In this document: positions 24,371 to 32,843 of the stretch, piece by piece | Numbering within the stretch: the first letter of the stretch is position 1 | Layout: each line of letters begins with the position of its first letter | Assembly (NCBI RefSeq): GCF_023923225.1 | Contig: NZ_CP099489.1 | Span: 1,426,001 to 1,490,000, forward strand | DNA from: Ornithinimicrobium faecis | Lineage (GTDB): Bacteria; Actinomycetota; Actinomycetes; Actinomycetales; Dermatophilaceae | Length of the DNA: 64,000 nt | Direction: 5' to 3' | The notes under the pieces: model-generated | The model's database searches: none | What the model saw: the letters and a program-made list of their open reading frames with translations, nothing else | Told to the model about the DNA's origin: nothing | Program-made: the position numbers and the translations under genes

Positions 24371-25483
24371 ATGAGCCAGGTCACCAACGGTCCGCGGACC
24401 GGTCGGCGCCCCCTCGGGAAGGTGCTTCCGGGAGACGCCCGACGCCACCACCTCGCGCTCGTGCTGCAGCAGTTGTTCGACGGCGGACCGCGCAGCCGCG
24501 CCGACCTCGCCCGGGAGACCGGACTGACCCGCGTCACCGTCTCCGACCTGGTCTCCGAGCTGCTCACCACCGGGATGGTCGCCGAACTGGGCCACCGACC
24601 TGGCGTCCGACAGGGCAAGCCGGCCACGCTGGTTGGCCTGGCTGGCACCGCGCCCGTGGTGATCGGACTCGATCTCTCAGGCGACGGCATACTGCGCGGT
24701 GCCTTGATCGATCTGCAGGGCGAGATCCTCGCCTCCGAGCACGTCCCCCTGTCCGACGGGGAAGCAGCTGTCGGTGAGGTGGTTGCGCTGGCCCGCTCGC
24801 TGCAGGAGAGCTCCACGCGCACGCTGCTGGGGATCGGCATCGGCGCCCCGGGCATCATCAACGACACCGGCACCGTCCTGCACGCCCCCAACCTGGGCTG
24901 GTCCGAGCTGGACCTGGCCGACCGGCTGCAGCGCGAGACCGGACTGCCGACCCACGTCGCCAACGACGCCAACATGGCCACGACCGCCGAGAGCACCTTT
25001 GGCGCCGGCGACGAGGCCGGGCTGCTGCTGGTGACGATCGGGCACGGTGTCGGGGGAGGGGTCCTGATTGACGGGCGGGTGCTGTCCGGGCCCCTGCTGT
25101 CCTCGGGGGAGATCGGGCACGTGGTCGTCGATCCGGATGGACCGACCTGTGCCTGCGGCAACCGCGGTTGCCTGGAGACCACGCTCGCGGTGCCGGCGCT
25201 TCGTGAGGCCAAGAGCGCCGCCGAGCTGTCCGCCGCCGGAACCCGGCTGGGGTCGGTTCTCAGCCCCGTCGTGACCACGCTCGGCATTGCCGATGTCGTG
25301 CTCTATGGGCCGATCGAGTTGCTCGACGGCCACCTTCTGACGGCGACGCAGGACGCGCTCGCCCATCAGACCCTGCCCTTCGTCGCCCAGCAGGTTCACG
25401 TGCGGGTGGTCCCGCTCGAGAACGAGCTTGTCCTGAAGGGAGCGGCAGCGTTCGTGCGCTACCGCGAGATCGGGGTGGTGTGA
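24371..25483 (+). CDS. ROK-family transcriptional repressor
   Basis: A 370-residue regulator. An N-terminal helix-turn-helix (RSRADLARETGLTRVTVSDLV, split here) precedes a ROK sugar-kinase-like domain with GIGIGAPGI, VANDANM, EIGHVVVD and the zinc-cysteine motif CACGNRGCLE. The start follows a leaderless promoter overlapped by an inverted repeat. It lies 43 bases before the amino-sugar importer operon on the same strand, so it probably represses both. The effector is likely a phosphorylated or free amino sugar, by analogy with NagC-type ROK regulators. Confidence 0.88.
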   Translation: MSQVTNGPRTGRRPLGKVLPGDARRHHLALVLQQLFDGGPRSRADLARETGLTRVTVSDLVSELLTTGMVAELGHRPGVRQGKPATLVGLAGTAPVVIGLDLSGDGILRGALIDLQGEILASEHVPLSDGEAAVGEVVALARSLQESSTRTLLGIGIGAPGIINDTGTVLHAPNLGWSELDLADRLQRETGLPTHVANDANMATTAESTFGAGDEAGLLLVTIGHGVGGGVLIDGRVLSGPLLSSGEIGHVVVDPDGPTCACGNRGCLETTLAVPALREAKSAAELSAAGTRLGSVLSPVVTTLGIADVVLYGPIELLDGHLLTATQDALAHQTLPFVAQQVHVRVVPLENELVLKGAAAFVRYREIGVV

Positions 25484-25526
25484 CCCGCCGGGTTCACTGC
25501 CGACCAGCACACCGAGAGGTTCAACG

Positions 25527-26903
25527 ATGAAACTCAGCACCCTGACCAGGACCGCGGTCGTGACCGCAGTCACCGCCACCCTGCTCGCCTCCTGCTCCGA
25601 GGGCAGCACCACCGGAGACGGCGACGACGCGCCCGCGGCCGATGACGCGGCCGAGGACGATGCGGCCGAGGACGACGGCACCACCGCCGAGCAGGCCGGC
25701 GGTGACACCGAGGGCAGTGAGACCGAGAGCGACGATGCCGAGGGCGGCGACGCCAGCGGCGAGACGCTGACCTTCTGGCTCGCCGGTGAGACCGACACCC
25801 CGGTCGAGCTGGAGGAGTGGCTGGTCACCGCCTTTGAGGAGGAGACCGGCGCGACCCTGGACGTCCAGCGGATCCCGTGGGGCGAGCTCCTGCAGCGCGC
25901 CAACCAGGCCCTGCCCGACCCCGACAACACCCCCGACGTCATCGAGATGGGCAACACGCAGGTCCCGACCTACACCAGCGTCGGCGCCTTCGAGGACCTC
26001 AGCGGTCTGCTCGAGGAGCTCGGCGACATCGGGCCCGAGGGCTTCATCGAGGCCGGCACCTATGAGGACACGGTCTACGCCGTCCCCTACTACTGGGGCT
26101 CGCGCTACATCTTCTTCGACAAGGCCGCCTTCGCCGACGCCGGCCTGGAGGTCCCGACCACGCTCGAGGAGCTGTCCACCGCGGCCATCGCGCTGACCGA
26201 GGCCGGCGGCGAAGGCTTCTCCGGGCTGTGGCTGCCAGGCCAGGACTGGCGCAACGGCATCAGCTGGCTCTTCGCGCACGGCGGTGACATCGCCGTGCAG
26301 GAGGGTGACCAGTGGGTCGGCGCGCTCTCCTCCGAGGCCAGCATCGCCGGTCTGACCCAGTGGCAGGAGCTCTATGCCGGCGCCAGCACCGCCCCGCAGG
26401 ACGGCCGCGACGCCGAGCCCTGGGTGCCGTTCAACAACGGCGAGGCGGCCATGTTCATGGCGCCGAGCTGGGCCCGCTGGAGCGTGGAGGAGACCAAGGC
26501 CGAGGACCTGGGCGCCTTCGCCCTGCCCGGTGTGGACGGCGGCGTCGCCCCGGTGTTTGCCGGCGGCTCCAACATCGCCATCTCAGCCCAGTCGCAGAAC
26601 AAGGAGCTGGCGACCGACCTGATGCGGCTGATCTTCAGCGACGACTATCAGACGATGCTCGCCGAGAACGGGCTCGGCCCGGCCAACCCCGAGTTCACGC
26701 CGCTGATGGGTGACGACGAGTTCGCCGAGGCTGCGATCTCGGCCGCCGAGAGCGCCAAGCTCACCCCGGCTTCCCCGGAGTGGGCCGCGGTCGAGACGGC
26801 CACCGTGATGGAGGAGGCCTTCGGGCGCATCGCCGGCGGTGAGGATGTCGCGACGGTCGCCAAGGAGACTGACGCGCAGCTCGCGGAGATGCTCAACCCC
26901 TGA
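25527..26903 (+). CDS. ABC transporter sugar-binding lipoprotein
   Basis: A 458-residue family 1 extracellular solute-binding protein. The lipobox LLASC puts the lipidated Cys at residue 23. Residues 24-80 form an unusually long, very acidic linker rich in Asp, Glu, Ala and Gly. The binding domain runs from LTFWLAGETDTPVELEEWL to the end, with NTPDVIEMGNTQVPTYTSVG as the typical hinge region. It delivers sugar to the two permeases downstream. A strong hairpin and three repeats follow it, probably raising its level above that of the permeases. Confidence 0.9.
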   Translation: MKLSTLTRTAVVTAVTATLLASCSEGSTTGDGDDAPAADDAAEDDAAEDDGTTAEQAGGDTEGSETESDDAEGGDASGETLTFWLAGETDTPVELEEWLVTAFEEETGATLDVQRIPWGELLQRANQALPDPDNTPDVIEMGNTQVPTYTSVGAFEDLSGLLEELGDIGPEGFIEAGTYEDTVYAVPYYWGSRYIFFDKAAFADAGLEVPTTLEELSTAAIALTEAGGEGFSGLWLPGQDWRNGISWLFAHGGDIAVQEGDQWVGALSSEASIAGLTQWQELYAGASTAPQDGRDAEPWVPFNNGEAAMFMAPSWARWSVEETKAEDLGAFALPGVDGGVAPVFAGGSNIAISAQSQNKELATDLMRLIFSDDYQTMLAENGLGPANPEFTPLMGDDEFAEAAISAAESAKLTPASPEWAAVETATVMEEAFGRIAGGEDVATVAKETDAQLAEMLNP

Positions 26904-26914
26904 CCGACCGTATG

Positions 26915-26956
26915 CCGAGTGGGGCCGGGGTTCTTCCCGGCACCGGCCCCACTCGG
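26915..26956 (+). terminator. Strong intra-operon hairpin after the binding-protein gene
   Basis: CCGAGTGGGGCCGG (26915-26928) pairs perfectly with CCGGCCCCACTCGG (26943-26956), a 14-bp stem with a 14-base loop, 12 bases after the stop. It may act as a partial terminator or as a 3' stabiliser of the binding-protein mRNA. Confidence 0.7.
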
Positions 26957-26991
26957 TTGCGTCGCGTGACGCCCGCAGTGGCCAGGCGGGC

Positions 26992-27084
26992 GTACGAGAC
27001 CGCTACGAAAATGCGGGGCAGGTGTACGAAACCGCTATCAAAATGCGGGGCGGGTGTACGAGACCGCTATCAAAATGCGGGTGG
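26992..27084. repeat. Three tandem 32-bp repeats in the transporter operon
   Basis: Units start at 26992, 27024 and 27056; each begins GTACGA(A/G)ACCGCTA and continues with AAAATGCGGG. There are no spacers, so this is not CRISPR. It lies in the 214-base gap between the binding-protein and permease genes. Confidence 0.8.
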
Positions 27085-27117
27085 ACCAACACACCACGAT
27101 GAAAGGGGTGCGGCGGG

Positions 27118-28068
27118 ATGAGCCAGGTGACGACTGCTGCGCCTGTTGACAGCGTGCAGCAGAGCCCGGCGCCAACGCGTCGGCGGCGTCGGACTGGCGG
27201 GGCCTACTGGTTCCTGCTCCCGGCGATCGTGCTGCTGCTCGTGGCCGAGGGTTATCCGCTGGTGCGGCAGGTCATCATGTCGTTCCAGGAGTTCGGGCGC
27301 GCCCAGCAGTTCGGGGCACCGCCGGAGTGGGTCGGACTCGAGAACTACCGCGTGCTGTTCGCCGACCCGCAGATGTGGGCGGTCGTGGCCCGCTCGCTCG
27401 CCTTCTGCCTGGTCGCGGTCGGCCTCACGATGCTCATCGGCACCGCCTTCGCGCTCGTCATGATGCGGGTCGACCGCACCCCACGGGTGCTCCTGCAGAT
27501 CAGCATGCTGCTGTGCTGGGCGATGCCGGTGATCGCGGCGATGACCGCGTGGCAGTGGCTGTTCGACACGCGCTATGGCCTGGTCAACTGGCTGCTGACC
27601 AACCTCGGCGTGGGTGACTTCACCCGGCACAACTGGCTGATCGAGCCGCTGTCCTTCTTCCTGGTCGCCACGATCATCGTGGTCTGGATGAGCGTGCCGT
27701 TCGTGGCGTTCACCGCCTATGCCGCCCTCACCCAGGTGCCGGAGGAGGCCCTCGAGGCCGGTCAGATCGACGGCGCCAACGCCTGGCAGCGGTGGCGCTT
27801 CATCATCTATCCCTCGATCCGCCCCGCACTGACGATCGTGCTGATGCTGCAGATCGTGTGGGACCTGCGCGTCTTCGCCCAGATCCACTATCTGCAGGGC
27901 ATCGGCGGCGTCCCGAGCGAGACCCACCTGCTGGGCACCTACATCTACACCCTCGGCGTCGGCCAGAGTGAATACGGCATGGCCTCGGCCTTTGCCCTCT
28001 TCGTGCTCGTGCTCACCCTCGCGCTGACCGCCCACTATGTGCGCAGCCTGCTCCGGGAGGAGTCCTGA
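27118..28068 (+). CDS. ABC sugar transporter permease (MalF type)
   Basis: A 316-residue permease with six membrane helices. The EAA loop reads EEALEAGQIDGANAWQRWRF, the contact site for the ATPase. A cytosolic Arg-rich N-terminus (TRRRRRTGG) precedes the first helix. The next permease start overlaps its stop (TGATG). No ATP-binding gene is in this operon. Confidence 0.9.
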   Translation: MSQVTTAAPVDSVQQSPAPTRRRRRTGGAYWFLLPAIVLLLVAEGYPLVRQVIMSFQEFGRAQQFGAPPEWVGLENYRVLFADPQMWAVVARSLAFCLVAVGLTMLIGTAFALVMMRVDRTPRVLLQISMLLCWAMPVIAAMTAWQWLFDTRYGLVNWLLTNLGVGDFTRHNWLIEPLSFFLVATIIVVWMSVPFVAFTAYAALTQVPEEALEAGQIDGANAWQRWRFIIYPSIRPALTIVLMLQIVWDLRVFAQIHYLQGIGGVPSETHLLGTYIYTLGVGQSEYGMASAFALFVLVLTLALTAHYVRSLLREES

Positions 28069-28895
28069 TGAGCCGCACCACCAAGCGCCGCCTGTGGGGC
28101 GGCGTGGCCATCGCCATCGCCCTGGCCTGGATCTTCCCCGTCTACTGGGTCCTCAACGGCGCCTTCCAACCGGTCGAGGCCCTGCGCTCGCCGACCCCGT
28201 CCTTCATCCCCACCGACTTCACCCTTGCAGCCTTCGACCGGGCCATCGACGAGCAGTTCTGGGCCTCGTTGCGGCTGAGCCTGTCGGTCACCCTCATCTG
28301 TGTCGCGCTCGCCGTCGTGTGTGCGTTCGTCGCCGCGGTCGCGATCTCCCGGTTCCGGTTCCGCGGCCGGGTCAGTTTCATCATCGTGGTGCTGACTATC
28401 CAGATGATCCCGCCGGAGGCCCTGTTCATCAGCCAATACCGGATGCTCAACGACTGGAGTCTCTACAACACGGTCGGCGGTCTGTCGCTGCTCTATATCG
28501 CCGCCGTCCTGCCATTCACCGTCTGGCTGCTGCGCGGGTTCGTCGACGGCATCCCGGTGGAGCTTGAGGAGGCCGCGATGGTGGACGGCTGCAGCCGCGT
28601 GCGCGCCTTCTTCACGATCACCTTCCCGCTGCTGGCCCCCGGCCTGATCGCCAGCGGCGTCTTCGCGTTCCTGCAGGCGTGGAACGAATACACCCTCGCG
28701 GTCGTGGTGATGGAGCCGGACAACCGCACGCTGCCGCTGTGGCTGCGCGGCATGACCACCGTGTCCAACGAGGCGATCGACTGGCCCGCCGTCATGGCCG
28801 GCTCGGTGCTCGTGGCGCTGCCGGTCATCATCTTCTTCCTGATCGTGCAGACCAAGATGACCCAGGGTCTGGTCTCCGGGGCGGTGAAGGGATGA
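28068..28895 (+). CDS. ABC sugar transporter permease (MalG type)
   Basis: A 275-residue permease with six helices and the EAA loop VELEEAAMVDGCSRVRAFF. It pairs with the MalF-type permease. The shared ATPase of such actinobacterial importers (MsiK type) is usually encoded elsewhere; here none is present within the operon. The next gene starts inside its stop codon (ATGA). Confidence 0.9.
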   Translation: MSRTTKRRLWGGVAIAIALAWIFPVYWVLNGAFQPVEALRSPTPSFIPTDFTLAAFDRAIDEQFWASLRLSLSVTLICVALAVVCAFVAAVAISRFRFRGRVSFIIVVLTIQMIPPEALFISQYRMLNDWSLYNTVGGLSLLYIAAVLPFTVWLLRGFVDGIPVELEEAAMVDGCSRVRAFFTITFPLLAPGLIASGVFAFLQAWNEYTLAVVVMEPDNRTLPLWLRGMTTVSNEAIDWPAVMAGSVLVALPVIIFFLIVQTKMTQGLVSGAVKG

Positions 28896-30376
28896 GCGAG
28901 CTCGAGTCGGCTGCCCGCGCCGTCCTGCTCGCCGGCTTCGCGGGGCCAGCGGTGCCCTCTTGGCTGCCCCGGGATCTGGACCAGGGGCTGGGCGGGGTGT
29001 GCCTGTATGGCAACAATGTCGCGCCCGGCCACGACCTGGCCGACCTCTCCCGGAAGCTGCGGGACCTCGCCCCGACCGCGGTGCTCGCGGTCGATGAGGA
29101 GGGCGGCGACGTCACCCGGTTGCACGCCACGACCGGCAGCCCGTATGCCGGACCCTCCGTCCTCGGACGCCTGGACTCTCCCTCGGTCACCCGGGCAGTG
29201 GCCGCCGGGATCGGCGCCGAGTTGGCCGATGCGGGCATCTGGCTCGACCTGGCGCCGTGTGCCGACGTCAACTCCGACCCGCTCAACCCGGTCATCGGCA
29301 CCCGCAGCTTTGGCGCCGACCCGGCTCTGGTGGCCCGGCACACCGTGGCCTTCGTCGAGGGGCTGGCCTCCTCAGGTGTCGCGGCGAGCGTGAAGCACTT
29401 CCCGGGTCACGGCGACACCCGCACGGACTCCCACCACGGGTTGCCCACCGTGCGGGCCAGCCGTGAGGTGCTGGTGGAGCGTGAGCTGGTCCCCTTCCAG
29501 GCGGCGGTCGAGGCAGGAGCCGCCACGGTGATGACCTCGCACGTCGTGCTGGAAGCCCTCGATGCGCACCGGCCCGCGACGTTCAGCCCGATCGTGCTCA
29601 ACGATGTCCTGCGCGCAGACCTGGGCTTTGCGGGCGTGATTGTCACCGACGCCCTCAACATGGCAGGCGCCCAGGACGGTACCGGCATCCCCGGGGCAGC
29701 GGTGCGCGCCCTCGTCGCCGGGGCAGACCTGCTGTGCCTCGGGCCGGACACCGGTGCTGGCGCGAGCCTGGTGCCGCCCGTGGTCTCTGCGATCACGCGT
29801 GCGGTGCGCGAGGGCGTCCTCGCCGAGCAGCGGCTGCTTGAGGCTGCTGACCGGGTGAAACGGTTGCGCGCCACCTGGACCGACCGGACCGGAGCACAGG
29901 ACCTGGCGGCCGCGAGCCCAGCCTCCACCGCCACGATCGACGCCGCCCGGGCGGCGTCTGCGCAGGCCGTGGACGCAGCGGTCGCTGCCATCACGCCGAT
30001 GCCACGCGCCCGCGTGATCCAGCTCGAGACCACGAGCAGCCCCGCCATCGGTTCGACCCAGTGGGGTCTGCCGAGTCAGCTGGGGCACCAGCCGATCCGG
30101 CTCGGACCGGCCGACCTCGCCACGACGCCCACCCCGCAGGGGCCGGTGCTCATCGTGGTCCGCGGAGTCACCGCCGACGAGCAGGTGTGGCGGTGGGTCC
30201 AGGACGTGATGAACAGCAATCCGGAGGCTCGGCTCGCTGAGCTGGGATGGCCGGATCCGCAACTGCAGCACCAGGACTGGAGTCAGCGAGTCATCGCCAC
30301 GCTCGGATCCTCCACGGCCTCCACCGACGCCCTGGCCAGGGCCCTGGGTTGGTCGTCATTGGGGTGGTCCTCATGA
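28892..30376 (+). CDS. Glycoside hydrolase family 3 beta-N-acetylhexosaminidase (NagZ-like)
   Basis: A 494-residue enzyme without a signal peptide. It has the NagZ-defining motif KHFPGHGDTRTDSH (residues 168-181, with the catalytic Asp179/His181 pair) and nucleophile Asp253 in IVTDALNM. The GH3 barrel occupies about 1-340; the last 150 residues form a second domain present in longer NagZ proteins. It removes N-acetylglucosamine from imported muropeptide or chito-oligosaccharide fragments. Start and stop overlap neighbours by 4 bases, so it is fully within the operon. Confidence 0.9.
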   Translation: MSELESAARAVLLAGFAGPAVPSWLPRDLDQGLGGVCLYGNNVAPGHDLADLSRKLRDLAPTAVLAVDEEGGDVTRLHATTGSPYAGPSVLGRLDSPSVTRAVAAGIGAELADAGIWLDLAPCADVNSDPLNPVIGTRSFGADPALVARHTVAFVEGLASSGVAASVKHFPGHGDTRTDSHHGLPTVRASREVLVERELVPFQAAVEAGAATVMTSHVVLEALDAHRPATFSPIVLNDVLRADLGFAGVIVTDALNMAGAQDGTGIPGAAVRALVAGADLLCLGPDTGAGASLVPPVVSAITRAVREGVLAEQRLLEAADRVKRLRATWTDRTGAQDLAAASPASTATIDAARAASAQAVDAAVAAITPMPRARVIQLETTSSPAIGSTQWGLPSQLGHQPIRLGPADLATTPTPQGPVLIVVRGVTADEQVWRWVQDVMNSNPEARLAELGWPDPQLQHQDWSQRVIATLGSSTASTDALARALGWSSLGWSS

Positions 30377-31314
30377 GTGTGCGCCTCGGGATCGACATCG
30401 GCGGAACCTGGATCGACGCCGCCGCGGTCGAGGTGACCTCCAGCACCCACCGGGTGCTCGCGCAGCGCGCGGTCCGGACCACCAGCGGACCGGAGGGTGT
30501 GCTGGCAGGTCTGCGCTCGGCATACGAGCTGGTCCGTGCGGAGCTGGGTGACGTGCCCGTGGACGGGGTGGGCATCGGTGTGCCGGGGATCGTCACCGGT
30601 GGCAGCGTCACGCACGCCGTCAACCTCGGCATCGGTGGTCGGCCACTCGACCTGGCCGCTGCCGCAAGGGAACTCACGTCGGCGCCGGTCCTCGTGGAGA
30701 ACGACGTCAAGGCCGCCGCCTGGGGTGCCTCCCGATGGTTGGGCAGCGCCTCCGGTGCGGGGCAGGACCTGGCACTGCTCAACGTCGGCACCGGCCTGGC
30801 CGCTGGTCTCGTGCTCGACGGTGTGCTGCGGCGCGGGAGCCGCGGTCTGGCCGGGGAGATCGGCCACCTGGTCATCGACCGCACCGGACCGCCGTGCCCG
30901 TGCGGCAAGCGTGGCTGTCTTGAGCTGTATGCCTCCGGAGGGGGGCTGGCGCGGCGCTGGACGGGCTCGGCCGGGGAGCTGATGGCTGCCGCGGAGCTCG
31001 GCGACACCCTGGCCCAGACCGTGCGGGACGATCTGGTCGTTGGCCTCGCGCAGGCAGTGCGGATCCTGGTGCAGGCCACCGATGTTGCCGAGGTCGTCCT
31101 CGCCGGAGGTGTCGTGACCTCCACGCCCGCGCTCCAGGCCGCCCTGCTGGCCGCGCTGAGGGATCACGGTGACTCCGGGTTCGAGCGGATGCTCGCCGTG
31201 CACGAGCGGGTGCGGTGGCTGCCGGAGGACTATCCCGCCGGCTCCGTCGGCGCAGCGCTGCTGTCCCAGGTCGGCTCTGCGCCAGGTGATCTGGTGGACA
31301 CCGCGCCCGCGTGA
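30373..31314 (+). CDS. ROK-family sugar kinase (N-acetylglucosamine/glucose kinase-like)
   Basis: A 313-residue kinase without a helix-turn-helix. It opens RLGIDIGGTWIDAAAV (phosphate motif). VENDVKAAAWG, LNVGTGLAAGLV, GEIGHLVID and the zinc motif CPCGKRGCLE follow. It would phosphorylate the free amino sugar released by the NagZ-like enzyme. It is the last gene of the operon. Confidence 0.87.
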   Translation: MSVRLGIDIGGTWIDAAAVEVTSSTHRVLAQRAVRTTSGPEGVLAGLRSAYELVRAELGDVPVDGVGIGVPGIVTGGSVTHAVNLGIGGRPLDLAAAARELTSAPVLVENDVKAAAWGASRWLGSASGAGQDLALLNVGTGLAAGLVLDGVLRRGSRGLAGEIGHLVIDRTGPPCPCGKRGCLELYASGGGLARRWTGSAGELMAAAELGDTLAQTVRDDLVVGLAQAVRILVQATDVAEVVLAGGVVTSTPALQAALLAALRDHGDSGFERMLAVHERVRWLPEDYPAGSVGAALLSQVGSAPGDLVDTAPA

Positions 31315-31414
31315 CCGGGATCCGAGCCCGGTCGCCGAAAAGTGATCGTGGTACGCCGGAAACCCTGCTTGAATGATGGTGCGGGGTGTCAGCCGACCAG
31401 GGGATGGAGCACGC

Positions 31415-32740
31415 GTGGCCACGGGGGGCAACGACGTCCGGTCCGACATCAGGCACATCGGGTGGGTGGCGCTGCCGCTCTATCTGTCGATGATCGTGGT
31501 GTCGCTGAGTGCGTTGGTCAACACGGCGGCCCTCGGGCGGTTCGGCACGGCGGCGCTGGCGGCTTTCGCGGTGACCGTCGCGATCTATTTCCCCGCGATG
31601 GCTGCTGTGTCGGGGGCGGTGCGCGGGGTGATGCCGTTCGTCGCCTCGGCCGCGGACGACCCGGATCGGCTGCGGCGCGTGGTGCGCGACGGCACCTGGT
31701 TGTCGGTCCTGGTCGGCGTCCTGGGTGCTGGGGCGGTCGCCGGTGTGCCCCTGCTGGCTCGGGTCACCGGCGTGCCGGAGTCCACCGTGGAGCAGTTGGG
31801 GTCCTTCCCGCTGCTGATGGCGGCCGGTGTGCTCCTCAACTCCTTCGGGTCCATGGCCACCTCCTGCCTCGTCGCCCTGGGGCGCAGCACGGTCGTGATG
31901 TATGCCGGCCTGCTGGGGGCAGCGTGCACGGCCGTGCTGTCGCCGCTGCTGGTCAACGGGGCGGGCCTGGGGCTGCAGGGCGCCGGCATCTCCCTGCTGA
32001 TCGCGAACCTGGCCATTGCGTCGGTGACCACGATCGGCCTGCGGCGGCACCTGGGCGTTGGCTTCGCCGCCGTGCTGTCCGGCAGGTCCCGACTCGCCGA
32101 CCTGCTCGAACTCGCCCGGGTCGGGATCCCGATGGCTGCCACGGTCCTGGTGAAGTTCGGGGTGTTGGGCGCCGTCGCCTTCGCCGCCGCGCTCGTGAGC
32201 ACGACGGCGGCCGCTGCCCATAGCATCGCCACCGCCCTGGTGAGCACCACCTTCACGGCCGCGGTGGCGATCGGGCAGGCGACCATCCCGCTGCTGAGCT
32301 GGCGGGCCGAGCGCGGTGAGCGACCCGGTGTGCTCCGGGGCGTGGTGGCCGGCCTGATCACCGCGCTCGGCACCCTGGCAGTGATCGGCATCGCGATCCT
32401 GGTGCTGCGCGACCAGGTGGTCTCGCTGTTCACCTCCGACCCGGTCGTGACCTCGGCGATGACGGGCCTGGTGGTGATCGTGGTGCTGGTGATCCTGGGC
32501 GACGGCGCCCAGGCGATCCTCGGCTTCGGCCTGACCGGTCTGAAACGGTCCACCCCGAGCTTCCTCGTCTTCGCCGTGGTCTATGGCGTCCTCGCGCTGC
32601 TCGTGGTTCCCGTCGCCAGGACGGGTGGGCTCACGGGCCTGTGGGTGGCACTGGCCGTCGCCAACCTCGTGGTCGCGCTGGGCCAGGCCGTCGCTTTCCG
32701 CTGGGTGTGGTCCCGCCTCCCGGAAGTGCCGAGTCACTGA
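31415..32740 (+). CDS. MATE-family multidrug/cation exporter
   Basis: A 441-residue protein with twelve hydrophobic helices in two similar halves (LPLYLSMIVVSLSALVNTAALG; later LARVGIPMAATVLVKFGVLGA). MATE transporters export drugs or metabolites using H+ or Na+. The start GTG 31415 has GGAG 5 bases upstream; the ATG pair at 31373/31376 upstream is also in frame. About 100 bases separate it from the kinase gene before it. Confidence 0.85.
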   Translation: MATGGNDVRSDIRHIGWVALPLYLSMIVVSLSALVNTAALGRFGTAALAAFAVTVAIYFPAMAAVSGAVRGVMPFVASAADDPDRLRRVVRDGTWLSVLVGVLGAGAVAGVPLLARVTGVPESTVEQLGSFPLLMAAGVLLNSFGSMATSCLVALGRSTVVMYAGLLGAACTAVLSPLLVNGAGLGLQGAGISLLIANLAIASVTTIGLRRHLGVGFAAVLSGRSRLADLLELARVGIPMAATVLVKFGVLGAVAFAAALVSTTAAAAHSIATALVSTTFTAAVAIGQATIPLLSWRAERGERPGVLRGVVAGLITALGTLAVIGIAILVLRDQVVSLFTSDPVVTSAMTGLVVIVVLVILGDGAQAILGFGLTGLKRSTPSFLVFAVVYGVLALLVVPVARTGGLTGLWVALAVANLVVALGQAVAFRWVWSRLPEVPSH

Positions 32741-32843
32741 GGTCGCGCCGACTGAGAGTCCCGAGCGCGAGGGCGGCGAGTCCTGGTCACGTCGAGCCGC
32801 CCAGCTCTGATAGGCATGGGGGACCCCCAACGAAGGAGGCCCC

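Noticed and set aside
26992..27084. Repeats resembling a CRISPR array
   Set aside because: Units are directly adjacent with no unique spacers, and no cas genes are present; the same applies to 56820-56947.
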